Source: Kiritimatiellia bacterium (GTDB lineage: Bacteria; Verrucomicrobiota; Kiritimatiellia; RFP12; UBA3636). From it: a stretch of 6,112 bases of DNA. Shown here piece by piece: positions 1 to 5,808 of this stretch. The stretch covers positions 1 through 6,112 of the forward strand of contig JAFUXX010000388.1 in assembly GCA_017476965.1 (NCBI GenBank). The letters run 5' to 3'. The position numbers and the translations under genes are program-made. The notes under the pieces were generated by a model that saw only the letters and a program-made list of their open reading frames with translations, ran no database searches and had not been told where the DNA came from. Within the stretch, counting starts at the first letter, position 1; every line of letters starts with the position of its first letter.

Positions 1-60
1 CCTTCGGAAGACATGGAGAAAAGGCGCGCCGGGCGCCCGAGCATGGAACCGCGGACCGGG

Positions 61-100
61 AGAAAAAGGGCGGGCGGCCCCTCGCGGAACCGCCCGCCCT
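61..100 (-). terminator. Rho-independent terminator of tRNA-Pro
   Basis: Positions 67-77 and 90-100 form a perfect 11-bp GC-rich stem (AGGGCGGGCGG on the plus strand pairs with CCGCCCGCCCT) with a 12-nt loop at 78-89. On the minus strand the stem is followed directly by TTTTT (complement of 63-67) and then CT. It begins 7 nt downstream of the encoded CCA of the tRNA, so it most likely ends that transcript. Seen directly; the role follows from the standard intrinsic terminator pattern. Confidence 0.9.
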
Positions 101-107
101 GCGGAAA

Positions 108-184
108 TGGTCGGAGTGAAGAGATTTGAACTCTTGACCTTTTGGTCCCGAACCAAACGCGCTACCAGTCTGCGCTACACTCCG
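108..184 (-). tRNA. tRNA-Pro (anticodon CGG)
   Basis: The minus strand folds into a full 77-nt cloverleaf including an encoded CCA. The acceptor stem is CGGAGTG/CACTCCG (184-178 with 118-112), the D arm is GCGC-AGACTGGTA-GCGC, the anticodon stem-loop is TTTGG-TTCGGGA-CCAAA giving anticodon CGG, and the T arm is AAGAG-TTCAAAT-CTCTT; the discriminator base is A followed by CCA. The C1-G72 pair and A73 agree with bacterial proline tRNAs, and the body resembles E. coli proK. It decodes CCG, a useful codon in this GC-rich genome. It is transcribed away from fusA from its own promoter (219-247) with a leader of about 28 nt, and has its own terminator just downstream. No integration remnant is seen at its 3' end. 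Confidence 0.96.
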
Positions 185-218
185 GACGTCGCATCGCCTC
201 GCGTTGCAACGGCGCGGA

Positions 219-247
219 ATCATAGCGGCGGGCGGTGGACGTGTCAA
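219..247 (-). promoter_or_regulatory. Sigma70-type promoter of tRNA-Pro
   Basis: On the minus strand a perfect -35 TTGACA (complement of 242-247) is followed after exactly 17 nt by TATGAT (complement of 219-224), five of six matches to the -10 consensus. A T6 run (complement of 251-256) lies 3 nt upstream of the -35, where a proximal UP element would sit. The stretch after the -10 (TCCGCGCC) is GC-rich, like the discriminators of stringently controlled stable-RNA promoters. The predicted start is near 212, about 28 nt before the mature tRNA 5' end. Confidence 0.85.
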
Positions 248-263
248 GCGAAAAAACGCTTGA
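244..263. repeat. Inverted repeat with A6 core between divergent promoters
   Basis: TCAAGCG (244-250), AAAAAA (251-256), CGCTTGA (257-263) is a perfect 7-bp inverted repeat. Each arm contains the TTGA half of one -35 element: TTGACA for tRNA-Pro on the minus strand and TTGAAT for fusA on the plus strand. The centre of the repeat (253.5) is also the exact midpoint of the two -35 hexamers. It may be a shared operator, a shared UP element, or simply the result of two mirrored -35 boxes. Confidence 0.7.
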
Positions 264-289
264 ATCGGGGCGGCCGTTTCGGGTATCAT
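260..289 (+). promoter_or_regulatory. Sigma70-type promoter of fusA
   Basis: TTGAAT (260-265, four of six consensus matches) and TATCAT (284-289, five of six) are separated by 18 nt. The A6 tract at 251-256 lies 3 nt upstream of the -35. The predicted start is near 296, giving an untranslated leader of about 79 nt before the fusA ATG. The -35 is only 12 bp from that of the divergent tRNA promoter, so two polymerases could hardly occupy both at once. Confidence 0.65.
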
Positions 290-363
290 TTCGCGCGTTT
301 TCACCACCGGAAGGTTTTTCACGAATCCACAACGGCGCGCCGGAGACGGCTCGCGCACAAAAC

Positions 364-368
364 AAGGT
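364..368 (+). promoter_or_regulatory. Ribosome binding site of fusA
   Basis: AAGGT, a partial Shine-Dalgarno sequence, lies 6 nt before the ATG at 375. It supports that start, as does the conserved N-terminus that follows. Confidence 0.6.
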
Positions 369-374
369 CCATCA

Positions 375-2483
375 ATGGCACGCAAGATCCCGCTCGAACG
401 GTACCGCAACATCGGCATCATGGCGCACATCGACGGCGGCAAGACGACGACGACTGAGCGCATTCTCTACTACACCGGCGAGAACCACAAACTCGGCGAG
501 GTGCACGACGGCGCCGCGACGATGGACTTCATGGTCCAGGAGCAGGAGCGCGGCATCACGATCGGCTCCGCCGCCACGACGTGTTTCTGGCGCGACCACC
601 AGGTCACGATCATCGACACCCCAGGCCACGTGGACTTCACGGCCGAAGTGGAGCGCTCCCTCCGCGTGCTCGACGGCGCGGTGGCGCTCTTCTGCGCGGT
701 CGCCGGCGTGCAGCCGCAGTCCGAGCAGGTCTGGCGCCAGTCCGAGAAGTACAAGGTGCCGAAGGTCATCTTCGTGAACAAGATGGACCGCGTGGGCGCG
801 GACTTCTTCGGCTGCCTCGAAGACGTCAAGACGATCCTGCACGGCAACCCCGTCCCGGTCGTGATCCCGATCGGCAAGGAAGACGCGTTCGAAGGCGTCG
901 TGGACCTCGTCCGCATGAAGGCCCTCCGCTTCGACGAGAGCTGCAACGGCCTCAAGGTCATCGAAGGCGAAGTCCCCGCCGAGCTCAAGGACCAGGCCGA
1001 CGAGTGGCGCCAGAAGATGATCGAGAGCGCCGCCGAGACGGACGACGCGCTGCTCGAAAAGTTCTTCGCCGGCGAGGAGCTCACGACCGAGGAAATCATG
1101 GGCGCCCTGCGCAAGGCCACGATCGAGCGCAAGATCCAGCCGATGCTCTGCGGCACCTCCTTCAAGAACAAGGGCGTGCAGCCGCTGCTCGACGCGATCG
1201 TCGACTTTCTCCCGTCCCCGCTCGACCTGCCGCCCGTCGTCGGCGCGCTGCTCAAGAAGGACGAAGAGGCCGGCAAGGAAGCGCCCGTCCGCAAGCCTTC
1301 GGACGACGAGCCGTTCTCCGCGCTCGCGTTCAAGATCGTCTCCGACAAGATGATGGGCAAGCTCGTCTACGCCCGCATCTACTCCGGCAAGCTCGAAACG
1401 GGCGCGACGGTCTGGAACATGAGCCGCGACCAGGAACAGCGCGTCGCGCGCCTCGTCCGCATGCACGCCAAGAAGCAGGAAGCGCTCCAGGAAGCCTACG
1501 CGGGCGACATCGTCGCGCTCGTCGGCCTCGCCCGCACCCGCACCGGCGACACGCTCTGCGACGAGGACCACCCGATCATGCTCGAATCGATCGAGTTCCC
1601 GGCACCCGTCATCTCGATTTCGATCAAGCCCGTCTCCCACGCCGATTCCGAGAAGCTCTCGCTCGGCCTCCAGGCCCTCGCGGACGAAGACCCGACGTTC
1701 GTCGTGGCCTACGACCAGGAGACGGAGGAGACGATCATCTCCGGCATGGGCGAACTCCACCTCGAAATCATCGTCGACCGCCTCAAGCGCGAATACGGCG
1801 TCGAGGCGCAGGTGAACCCGCCCGAAGTCGCCTACCGCGAAACGATCACCCAGACGGCCGAAGGCCAGTACAAGCACGTCAAGCAGACCGGCGGTTCCGG
1901 CCAGTACGGCGACGTCTACCTCCGCCTCGAACCCCAGCCCGCGGGCACCCCGTTCGAATTCGTCAACGCCATCGTCGGCGGCGCGATTCCGGGCGAGTTC
2001 ATCCCGGCGGTCGAAAAGGGCGTCAAGGCCGCGATGGAGAAGGGACCCTACGCCGGCTACCCGGTCGTGGACCTCAAGGTCACGCTCTACGACGGGTCGT
2101 TCCACCCGGTCGACTCTTCGGCGATCGCGTTCGAACTGGCCGCGCGCCAGGGCTTCAAGAAGTACATGCTCGAAGCCAAGCCGCAGCTGCTCGAGCCCGT
2201 GATGAACGTCGAAGTGACGATGCCGGAAGACTACTTCGGCGCCGTCTCGGGTTCGATCGGCCAGCGCCGCGGCCGCATCGAGTCGATGGAGGACAAGGGC
2301 GGCCAGAAGGTGATCCACGCCCAGGTGCCGCTCTCCGAAATGTTCGGCTACTCCAACACCGTCCGCACCCTCACGCAGGGCCGCGGAGCCTTCACGATGA
2401 TCTTCAACCAGTACGAGCCGGTTCCCGCCGGCATCGCCAAGGAGGTCGTCGAGAAGCGCCAGAAGGCCGGCAAGATCCGCTAA
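375..2483 (+). CDS. fusA: Elongation factor G
   Basis: Translational GTPase that moves tRNAs and mRNA through the ribosome after peptide bond formation and, with RRF, helps split post-termination ribosomes; cytoplasmic. The 702-aa length and full domain order match bacterial EF-G. The GTPase motifs are visible: P-loop AHIDGGKT (17-24), switch [12 protein letters not shown] (59-69), DTPGHVD with the catalytic His85 (81-87), NKMD (135-138) and GTSFKNKG (260-267). Domain IV begins around GGSGQYGDV (506-514), and domain V ends with EMFGY...[10 protein letters not shown]. Two positions differ from the common bacterial form: Gly21 for Ala in the P-loop, and Gly64 for the usual Thr after RGITI; neither is a catalytic residue. 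It is monocistronic here, between its own promoter and a terminator, rather than in the str operon. It could be the only EF-G or one of two paralogues; close agreement with housekeeping EF-G favours a working factor. Confidence 0.97.
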   Translation: MARKIPLERYRNIGIMAHIDGGKTTTTERILYYTGENHKLGEVHDGAATMDFMVQEQERGITIGSAATTCFWRDHQVTIIDTPGHVDFTAEVERSLRVLDGAVALFCAVAGVQPQSEQVWRQSEKYKVPKVIFVNKMDRVGADFFGCLEDVKTILHGNPVPVVIPIGKEDAFEGVVDLVRMKALRFDESCNGLKVIEGEVPAELKDQADEWRQKMIESAAETDDALLEKFFAGEELTTEEIMGALRKATIERKIQPMLCGTSFKNKGVQPLLDAIVDFLPSPLDLPPVVGALLKKDEEAGKEAPVRKPSDDEPFSALAFKIVSDKMMGKLVYARIYSGKLETGATVWNMSRDQEQRVARLVRMHAKKQEALQEAYAGDIVALVGLARTRTGDTLCDEDHPIMLESIEFPAPVISISIKPVSHADSEKLSLGLQALADEDPTFVVAYDQETEETIISGMGELHLEIIVDRLKREYGVEAQVNPPEVAYRETITQTAEGQYKHVKQTGGSGQYGDVYLRLEPQPAGTPFEFVNAIVGGAIPGEFIPAVEKGVKAAMEKGPYAGYPVVDLKVTLYDGSFHPVDSSAIAFELAARQGFKKYMLEAKPQLLEPVMNVEVTMPEDYFGAVSGSIGQRRGRIESMEDKGGQKVIHAQVPLSEMFGYSNTVRTLTQGRGAFTMIFNQYEPVPAGIAKEVVEKRQKAGKIR

Positions 2484-2510
2484 CGGCGGACGGGCCGAAG
2501 CCCCGAAATC

Positions 2511-2548
2511 CGCGCGGCGCCCCAACAGGAGCGCCGCGCGATTTTTTT
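2511..2548 (+). terminator. Rho-independent terminator of fusA
   Basis: CGCGCGGCGC (2511-2520) pairs perfectly with GCGCCGCGCG (2531-2540) across a 10-nt loop. One A and then seven T (2542-2548) follow. It lies 27 nt past the fusA stop, so fusA forms its own transcription unit and the next gene needs a separate promoter. Confidence 0.93.
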
Positions 2549-2663
2549 GCGGTGCGGGCGGCCCGCAATCCGGCCGGATGGATGAAGGGACTGCGCTAGG
2601 GCGACGGGCGGCGGGCCTCGTCGTCGCTAAACGTTCGAAGCCGAAGGCGGCGGGGAGGGGCGC

Positions 2664-2692
2664 TTGTGGAGGGGGAGGGTTTCCGGTAGGAT
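2664..2692 (+). promoter_or_regulatory. Probable promoter of the rhamnosidase-like gene
   Basis: TTGTGG (2664-2669) and TAGGAT (2687-2692) are spaced by 17 nt. The hexamers match consensus only moderately, but the esterase gene has almost the same arrangement (TTGTCG-18-TAGGAT). If used, transcription would begin near 2699-2700, at the ATG itself, giving a leaderless or nearly leaderless mRNA. Alternatively the AGGA at 2688-2691, 8 nt before ATG 2700, could be a Shine-Dalgarno sequence served by a promoter further upstream. Confidence 0.45.
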
Positions 2693-2699
2693 TCGGGGC

Positions 2700-2745
2700 A
2701 TGGAAAACCCAGTTCCGTCTTTTGCCGCGGCGCGGTGGAAGTCGG
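2700..2745 (+). other. Probable frameshift at the start of the rhamnosidase-like gene
   Basis: The best start signals point to ATG 2700: AGGA lies 8 nt upstream, or a -10 box 7 nt upstream. That ATG reads MENPVPSFAAARW and then leaves the frame of the GH78 protein. The conserved reading (EVGPGGGAVFDVG) lies in the -1 frame from 2738. One extra G in the GTGGAA at 2735-2740 would join the two into ...AAARWEVGPGGGAVFDVG. A sequencing or assembly error, a real inactivating or phase-variable deletion, or ribosomal frameshifting could each explain it. The only start codon in the GH78 frame is GTG 2735, which has no Shine-Dalgarno sequence; that frame has a TAG stop at 2687-2689. Confidence 0.6.
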
Positions 2746-4270
2746 CCCCGGAGGCGGGGCCGTTTTCGACGTCGGGTTCAATGCGACGGGCTTCATCTGC
2801 GCCGAAATCGAATGCACGGAGCCCGGAACGATCTGGATCGCCTTCGACGAAATCCTCGACGCGGACGGGCTCGTTTCCGCCGGGCGGCTGACTACAGCCA
2901 ACGCAGTGCGGTTCGACCTCGCGCCGGGGCGGCACGCCGTCGAGTCGTTCGAGCCGTACACGTTCCGCTACCTCCACGCGTTCGCCGTGCAGGGGCGGTT
3001 CGCCGTGTCGGGAGTCCGCGTCCGCACGTACCGCTCCCCGGCGGCGGACGCCGCGTCGTTCCGGTCATCCGATCCCGACGCGGACCGCATTTTCGCAGCG
3101 GCGCGCGAAACGTTCGCGCAGAACGCGGTGGACGTGTTCACCGACTGCCCCAGCCGCGAGCGCGCGGGCTGGCTGTGCGACAGCTTTTTCATCGGCCGCG
3201 CGTCGGCGCTGCTCACCGGCTCGACGGACCTCGAACGCCTGTTCCTCGGGAACTACGCCGCCGCGGAAAAGTTCGAAGACATCCCCGACGGCATGCTGCC
3301 GATGCTCTACCCGGGCGATTCAATCGGAGGGCTGTACATCCCGAACTGGGCGATGTGGTTCGCGATCGAGGCGGCGGAATACCTCGAACGCTCCGGCGAC
3401 CGCGCGACGGTCGACGCCCTCAAGCCGCGGCTCCTGAAGCTCGTGGAGCTGCTGTGGCGCAAGCGCGGCCCCGAAGGGATGCTGGAGTACCTCGACGGCT
3501 GGGTGTTTGTCGAATGGAGCAAGGCCAACGAGTGGGTCGGGGGCGCGAATTTCCCGACCAACGCGACGTGGGCGGCGGTCCTCGACGCCATGGACCGCAT
3601 GTACGGAATGCCGGAGCTCGCGGCGGAGGCGGAACGCGTCCGCGCGGCGGTGCGGCGCCTGTCGTTCGACGGCGCCTGGTTCCGCGACAACGCGGTGCGC
3701 GGCGCGGACGGCGCGCTCGCCGCGGAGGACCACCGCTCCGAAACGTGCCAGTACTACATGTTCTTCTTCGGCGTCGCCACGCCGCAGAGCCATCCGGCGC
3801 TGTGGCGGACGCTCCTCGACGATTTCGGCCCCGGCCGCGCCGCCACGGGCAAGCACGCGGAGATCGCGCCCTCCAACGCCTTCATCGGCAATTTCCTGCG
3901 GCTCGAACTGCTCTCGCGCGCCGGGCTCGGGCGCAAGCTCTTCGAGGAATCGAAGGGGTACTTCGGCTACATGGCCGCGCGCACGGGGACGCTCTGGGAG
4001 ATGACCGGCGACGCGGCCAGCTGCAACCACGGTTTCGCGAGCCACGTTGCAGTGTTTTACGCGCGCAATCTCGCCGGGATCGAAAAGACGGATCTCGCGG
4101 CGAGGAGGGTGTCGCTGGCGCCGCGGGAATCGCTGCTCGATTTGCCTCTGGAGCATTGCGAAGCGACGCTTCCGCTGCCGGGCGGCAAGCTCGAAATCTC
4201 GTGGCGCAAGACGCCCGCGGGCGGTGTGGAGAGAGCGGCCGCAGCACCGGAAGGATGGGTCGTGGAGTGA
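2735..4270 (+). CDS. Alpha-L-rhamnosidase-like glycoside hydrolase (GH78 family)
   Basis: Predicted to remove alpha-L-rhamnose, or a related sugar, from plant or microbial glycans. Residues 1-100 (numbered from GTG 2735) form a beta-rich region with GPGGGAVFDVGFNATGFI, as seen before the catalytic domain in this family. The (alpha/alpha)6-barrel follows, with the GH78 signature DCPSRERAGWLCD (137-149); Glu142 matches the family's general acid. GTLWEM (418-423), with Glu422 as the likely general base, precedes SCNHGF (429-434). A short C-terminal beta domain ends the protein. At 511 aa it is much shorter than typical GH78 enzymes (often 700-1,000 aa) because most N-terminal beta domains are missing, and the fusA terminator leaves no room for them. 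No signal peptide is visible, so a cytoplasmic enzyme acting on imported oligosaccharides is plausible. The annotated start is the longest uninterrupted frame only; see the frameshift entry. The exact substrate is unknown. Confidence 0.85.
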   Translation: MEVGPGGGAVFDVGFNATGFICAEIECTEPGTIWIAFDEILDADGLVSAGRLTTANAVRFDLAPGRHAVESFEPYTFRYLHAFAVQGRFAVSGVRVRTYRSPAADAASFRSSDPDADRIFAAARETFAQNAVDVFTDCPSRERAGWLCDSFFIGRASALLTGSTDLERLFLGNYAAAEKFEDIPDGMLPMLYPGDSIGGLYIPNWAMWFAIEAAEYLERSGDRATVDALKPRLLKLVELLWRKRGPEGMLEYLDGWVFVEWSKANEWVGGANFPTNATWAAVLDAMDRMYGMPELAAEAERVRAAVRRLSFDGAWFRDNAVRGADGALAAEDHRSETCQYYMFFFGVATPQSHPALWRTLLDDFGPGRAATGKHAEIAPSNAFIGNFLRLELLSRAGLGRKLFEESKGYFGYMAARTGTLWEMTGDAASCNHGFASHVAVFYARNLAGIEKTDLAARRVSLAPRESLLDLPLEHCEATLPLPGGKLEISWRKTPAGGVERAAAAPEGWVVE

Positions 4271-4290
4271 CCGCGCGGCACGCCGCGCGG
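4271..4290. repeat. Perfect hairpin in the convergent gene junction
   Basis: CCGCGCGGC (4271-4279) and GCCGCGCGG (4282-4290) form a perfect inverted repeat immediately after the TGA of the rhamnosidase-like gene. No T-tract follows on either strand, so it is not a classic intrinsic terminator. It could still stabilise the 3' end of the mRNA or help stop transcription from both sides in this 46-bp gap between converging genes. Confidence 0.55.
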
Positions 4291-4316
4291 CGCGGAACCG
4301 GGGGAGCCGGGGCGCG

Positions 4317-5699
4317 CTACGGGGCGGCGAGGGCGCCGTCGTCGTGGGCGACGGGGGCGGCGGCGCTTCGGACCGCTGCGTCGTAGCCGCCGTCGATAGT
4401 CCAGGAGGCCATGCCGGCGGGCTGCCAGCCGTGGGTCCAGCCCTGGTACCACGTGATCTTTTTCGGCACGCGCAGCTCGTTGTAGAGCACGGCCAGCGAA
4501 GAGGGCGGCGAAACGTAGTCGCCCAGGCCGGCTTTGGAAATTTCGACCGGGCACTTGACGCGGCGCGCGGCGAAGACGGCGTCGAAATACGCCATGTCCG
4601 GGAACCAGCACTTCGGGCGGTACGTGGCCGGGAGGCGCCCGAGTTCGGCCTGGCCCGTCCAGTCGCAGCCCCACGTGACGGAGGTCGAGATGCGGGTGGC
4701 GGCCGGGACGCGCGCGGCGGCCATGAACGCCTGCCATCCGCCCTGGCTGCCCGCCGCGAGCGTCAGCGACTTGCCGTCCCATTCTGGCAGGGTGGCGACC
4801 CACTGCAGCGCGCGGACCGCCCGCAGCGCCATCCCGAGCCAGTAGCTCGTTTCGCGGCTGGAGTTGCTCTCCGGATCGAAGCCGTACTCCATGCCCTGCT
4901 TGCGGATCGAATCGAAGAACGCGGTCACGTATTCCTGCCCCTTGCCGAGGTCGAAACCGTGGCCGTTGGATTCGAACCGGATGCGGTCGTGCGGGCCGGA
5001 GTCCGGGGCGGCCTGGTCGTTGCGCGACGCGCCGCGGTACGAAACTTCGGCGGGGTAGCGGTTCGTCGCGGAAGCGTCGGCCGGGACGGTCATCCAGCCC
5101 GTCACGGGCCGGCCGCCGGCGCAGTCGATCCGGACCGCGTACAGCCGCACCGCGGAGTCGGCGCACGGCGCCGGCGAGAGCTCCGCGCGCACCGGCACCT
5201 CGGCGAGGCGCGCCATCTGCGATTCCCAGAATGCGTCGTAGTCGGCGGGTTCGGCACCGGCACGGAGCGTCTCGGGGGCGACGGCGGCGCCGCCCTCGAA
5301 AAACACGCGCTTCTCCCAGCGGTGGTTCTTCGGCACGCGCCTGCCGTCGGGCGTCACCACGTTCGCTTCGATGCACACGAAACCGGGCTTGTCCGATTTC
5401 GTGCGCACCACGAGCGGCGCGTCCGCCGCCGGCAGCGGCGCGCGGCCTTTTTCGACTACGCCGTCGTCGCCGCGGCGCTCCCAGTCGACGAAGTACGCGC
5501 CCGGATCGATGTCGCCCTTTGCGCCTTCGAGGCGGATCTCGAAGACCATCTCCTCGCCGGGGGCGAAGAACGGGCCGTCGTGGCCGGCGATGCGGCCGGA
5601 GAGCATCGCGCCGTCCCAGTCCGGCCCGGCGGCGGCGTGGGCGGCGGGTGATGGAGCGGCAAGGAGAGCCAAGGCGGGAAGGAGGCGAAGTGCTTTCAT
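4317..5699 (-). CDS. Secreted acetylxylan esterase-like protein (CE7/AXE1 type)
   Basis: Predicted alpha/beta-hydrolase that removes acetyl groups from xylan or other acetylated glycans. The 460-aa product starts with a signal peptide: MKALR, a hydrophobic run rich in Leu and Ala, and a likely cut after AHA (about residue 22), so it should be exported. Residues of about 25-140 look like a beta-sandwich accessory domain. The hydrolase domain (about 150-440) has the nucleophile elbow GSQGGW (Ser318), the acid region GLGDYVSPPSS (Asp394, like the GLMDxxCPPST of CE7 enzymes) and WTHGW (His423), a complete catalytic triad. The RGQ motif of classic CE7 enzymes is not obvious. The nearest relatives recalled are the AXE1-type esterases in polysaccharide-utilisation clusters. 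It runs in the same direction as the sialidase-like gene, 109 bp downstream, with its own probable promoter between. The ATG at 5699 is fixed by the signal peptide; no strong Shine-Dalgarno sequence precedes it. Substrate not determined. Confidence 0.82.
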   Translation of the reverse strand: MKALRLLPALALLAAPSPAAHAAAGPDWDGAMLSGRIAGHDGPFFAPGEEMVFEIRLEGAKGDIDPGAYFVDWERRGDDGVVEKGRAPLPAADAPLVVRTKSDKPGFVCIEANVVTPDGRRVPKNHRWEKRVFFEGGAAVAPETLRAGAEPADYDAFWESQMARLAEVPVRAELSPAPCADSAVRLYAVRIDCAGGRPVTGWMTVPADASATNRYPAEVSYRGASRNDQAAPDSGPHDRIRFESNGHGFDLGKGQEYVTAFFDSIRKQGMEYGFDPESNSSRETSYWLGMALRAVRALQWVATLPEWDGKSLTLAAGSQGGWQAFMAAARVPAATRISTSVTWGCDWTGQAELGRLPATYRPKCWFPDMAYFDAVFAARRVKCPVEISKAGLGDYVSPPSSLAVLYNELRVPKKITWYQGWTHGWQPAGMASWTIDGGYDAAVRSAAAPVAHDDGALAAP

Positions 5700-5715
5700 G
5701 GTGGCTTCGACCGCA

Positions 5716-5745
5716 ATCCTACACGAACTGCCAGCGCCCCGACAA
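5716..5745 (-). promoter_or_regulatory. Probable promoter of the esterase gene
   Basis: On the minus strand TTGTCG (complement of 5740-5745) is followed after 18 nt by TAGGAT (complement of 5716-5721). The layout closely matches the one before the rhamnosidase-like gene. The predicted start near 5709 would leave a leader of only about 10 nt (CGAAGCCACC) with at most a weak GAAG ribosome binding site. Confidence 0.45.
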
Positions 5746-5750
5746 GCACC

Positions 5751-5802
5751 GCGGGCAGGATGCCCGCGCTCCCGGGGAGCAGGATGCCCGCGCTCCAGGG
5801 GA
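5751..5802. repeat. Two-copy 24-bp palindromic repeat (GQDARA-type)
   Basis: Two 24-bp units, 5755-5778 and 5779-5802, lie head to tail with a single mismatch (CCC versus CCA). The first unit with its flank forms a perfect 7-bp hairpin, GCGGGCA-GGA-TGCCCGC (5751-5767), and the junction GCTCCC-G-GGGAGC (5768-5780) is a second palindrome. On the plus strand one frame reads GQDARAPGEQDARAPGE; on the minus strand one reads AGILLPGSAGILPA. Such strings recur, from memory, as spurious short proteins in PVC-group genomes, which suggests a dispersed intergenic repeat. It fills most of the gap between the sialidase-like stop and the esterase promoter. Confidence 0.8.
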
Positions 5803-5808
5803 GGGGGG

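Noticed and set aside
108..184. tRNA gene as an integration site for a mobile element
   Set aside because: No duplicated tRNA 3' end, integrase or att-like repeat is visible in the window.
290..374. Riboswitch or ribosomal-protein-type leader control before fusA
   Set aside because: The roughly 79-nt leader shows no convincing hairpin pair or known motif; only the 10-bp palindrome CGGCGCGCCG (333-342) stands out.
372..2525. A 717-codon open frame on the minus strand covering all of fusA
   Set aside because: Its product is Arg/Asp/Leu/Val-rich low-complexity sequence with no family resemblance. It mirrors the codon positions of fusA, where GC-rich third positions remove antisense stops. The plus-strand EF-G is unmistakable.
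581..2599. A 672-codon plus-strand frame overlapping fusA
   Set aside because: An Arg/Pro/Gly-rich shadow translation typical of GC-rich genes read out of frame.
4047..5651. Long plus-strand frame opposite the esterase, and a 439-codon minus-strand frame at 4057-5376
   Set aside because: Both are Arg/Gly/Ala-rich shadows. The 4317-5699 minus frame has a signal peptide and a full catalytic triad, and so is the real gene.
5755..5802. Possible CRISPR array
   Set aside because: The two repeats are directly adjacent with no spacers and are strongly palindromic, unlike a repeat-spacer array.
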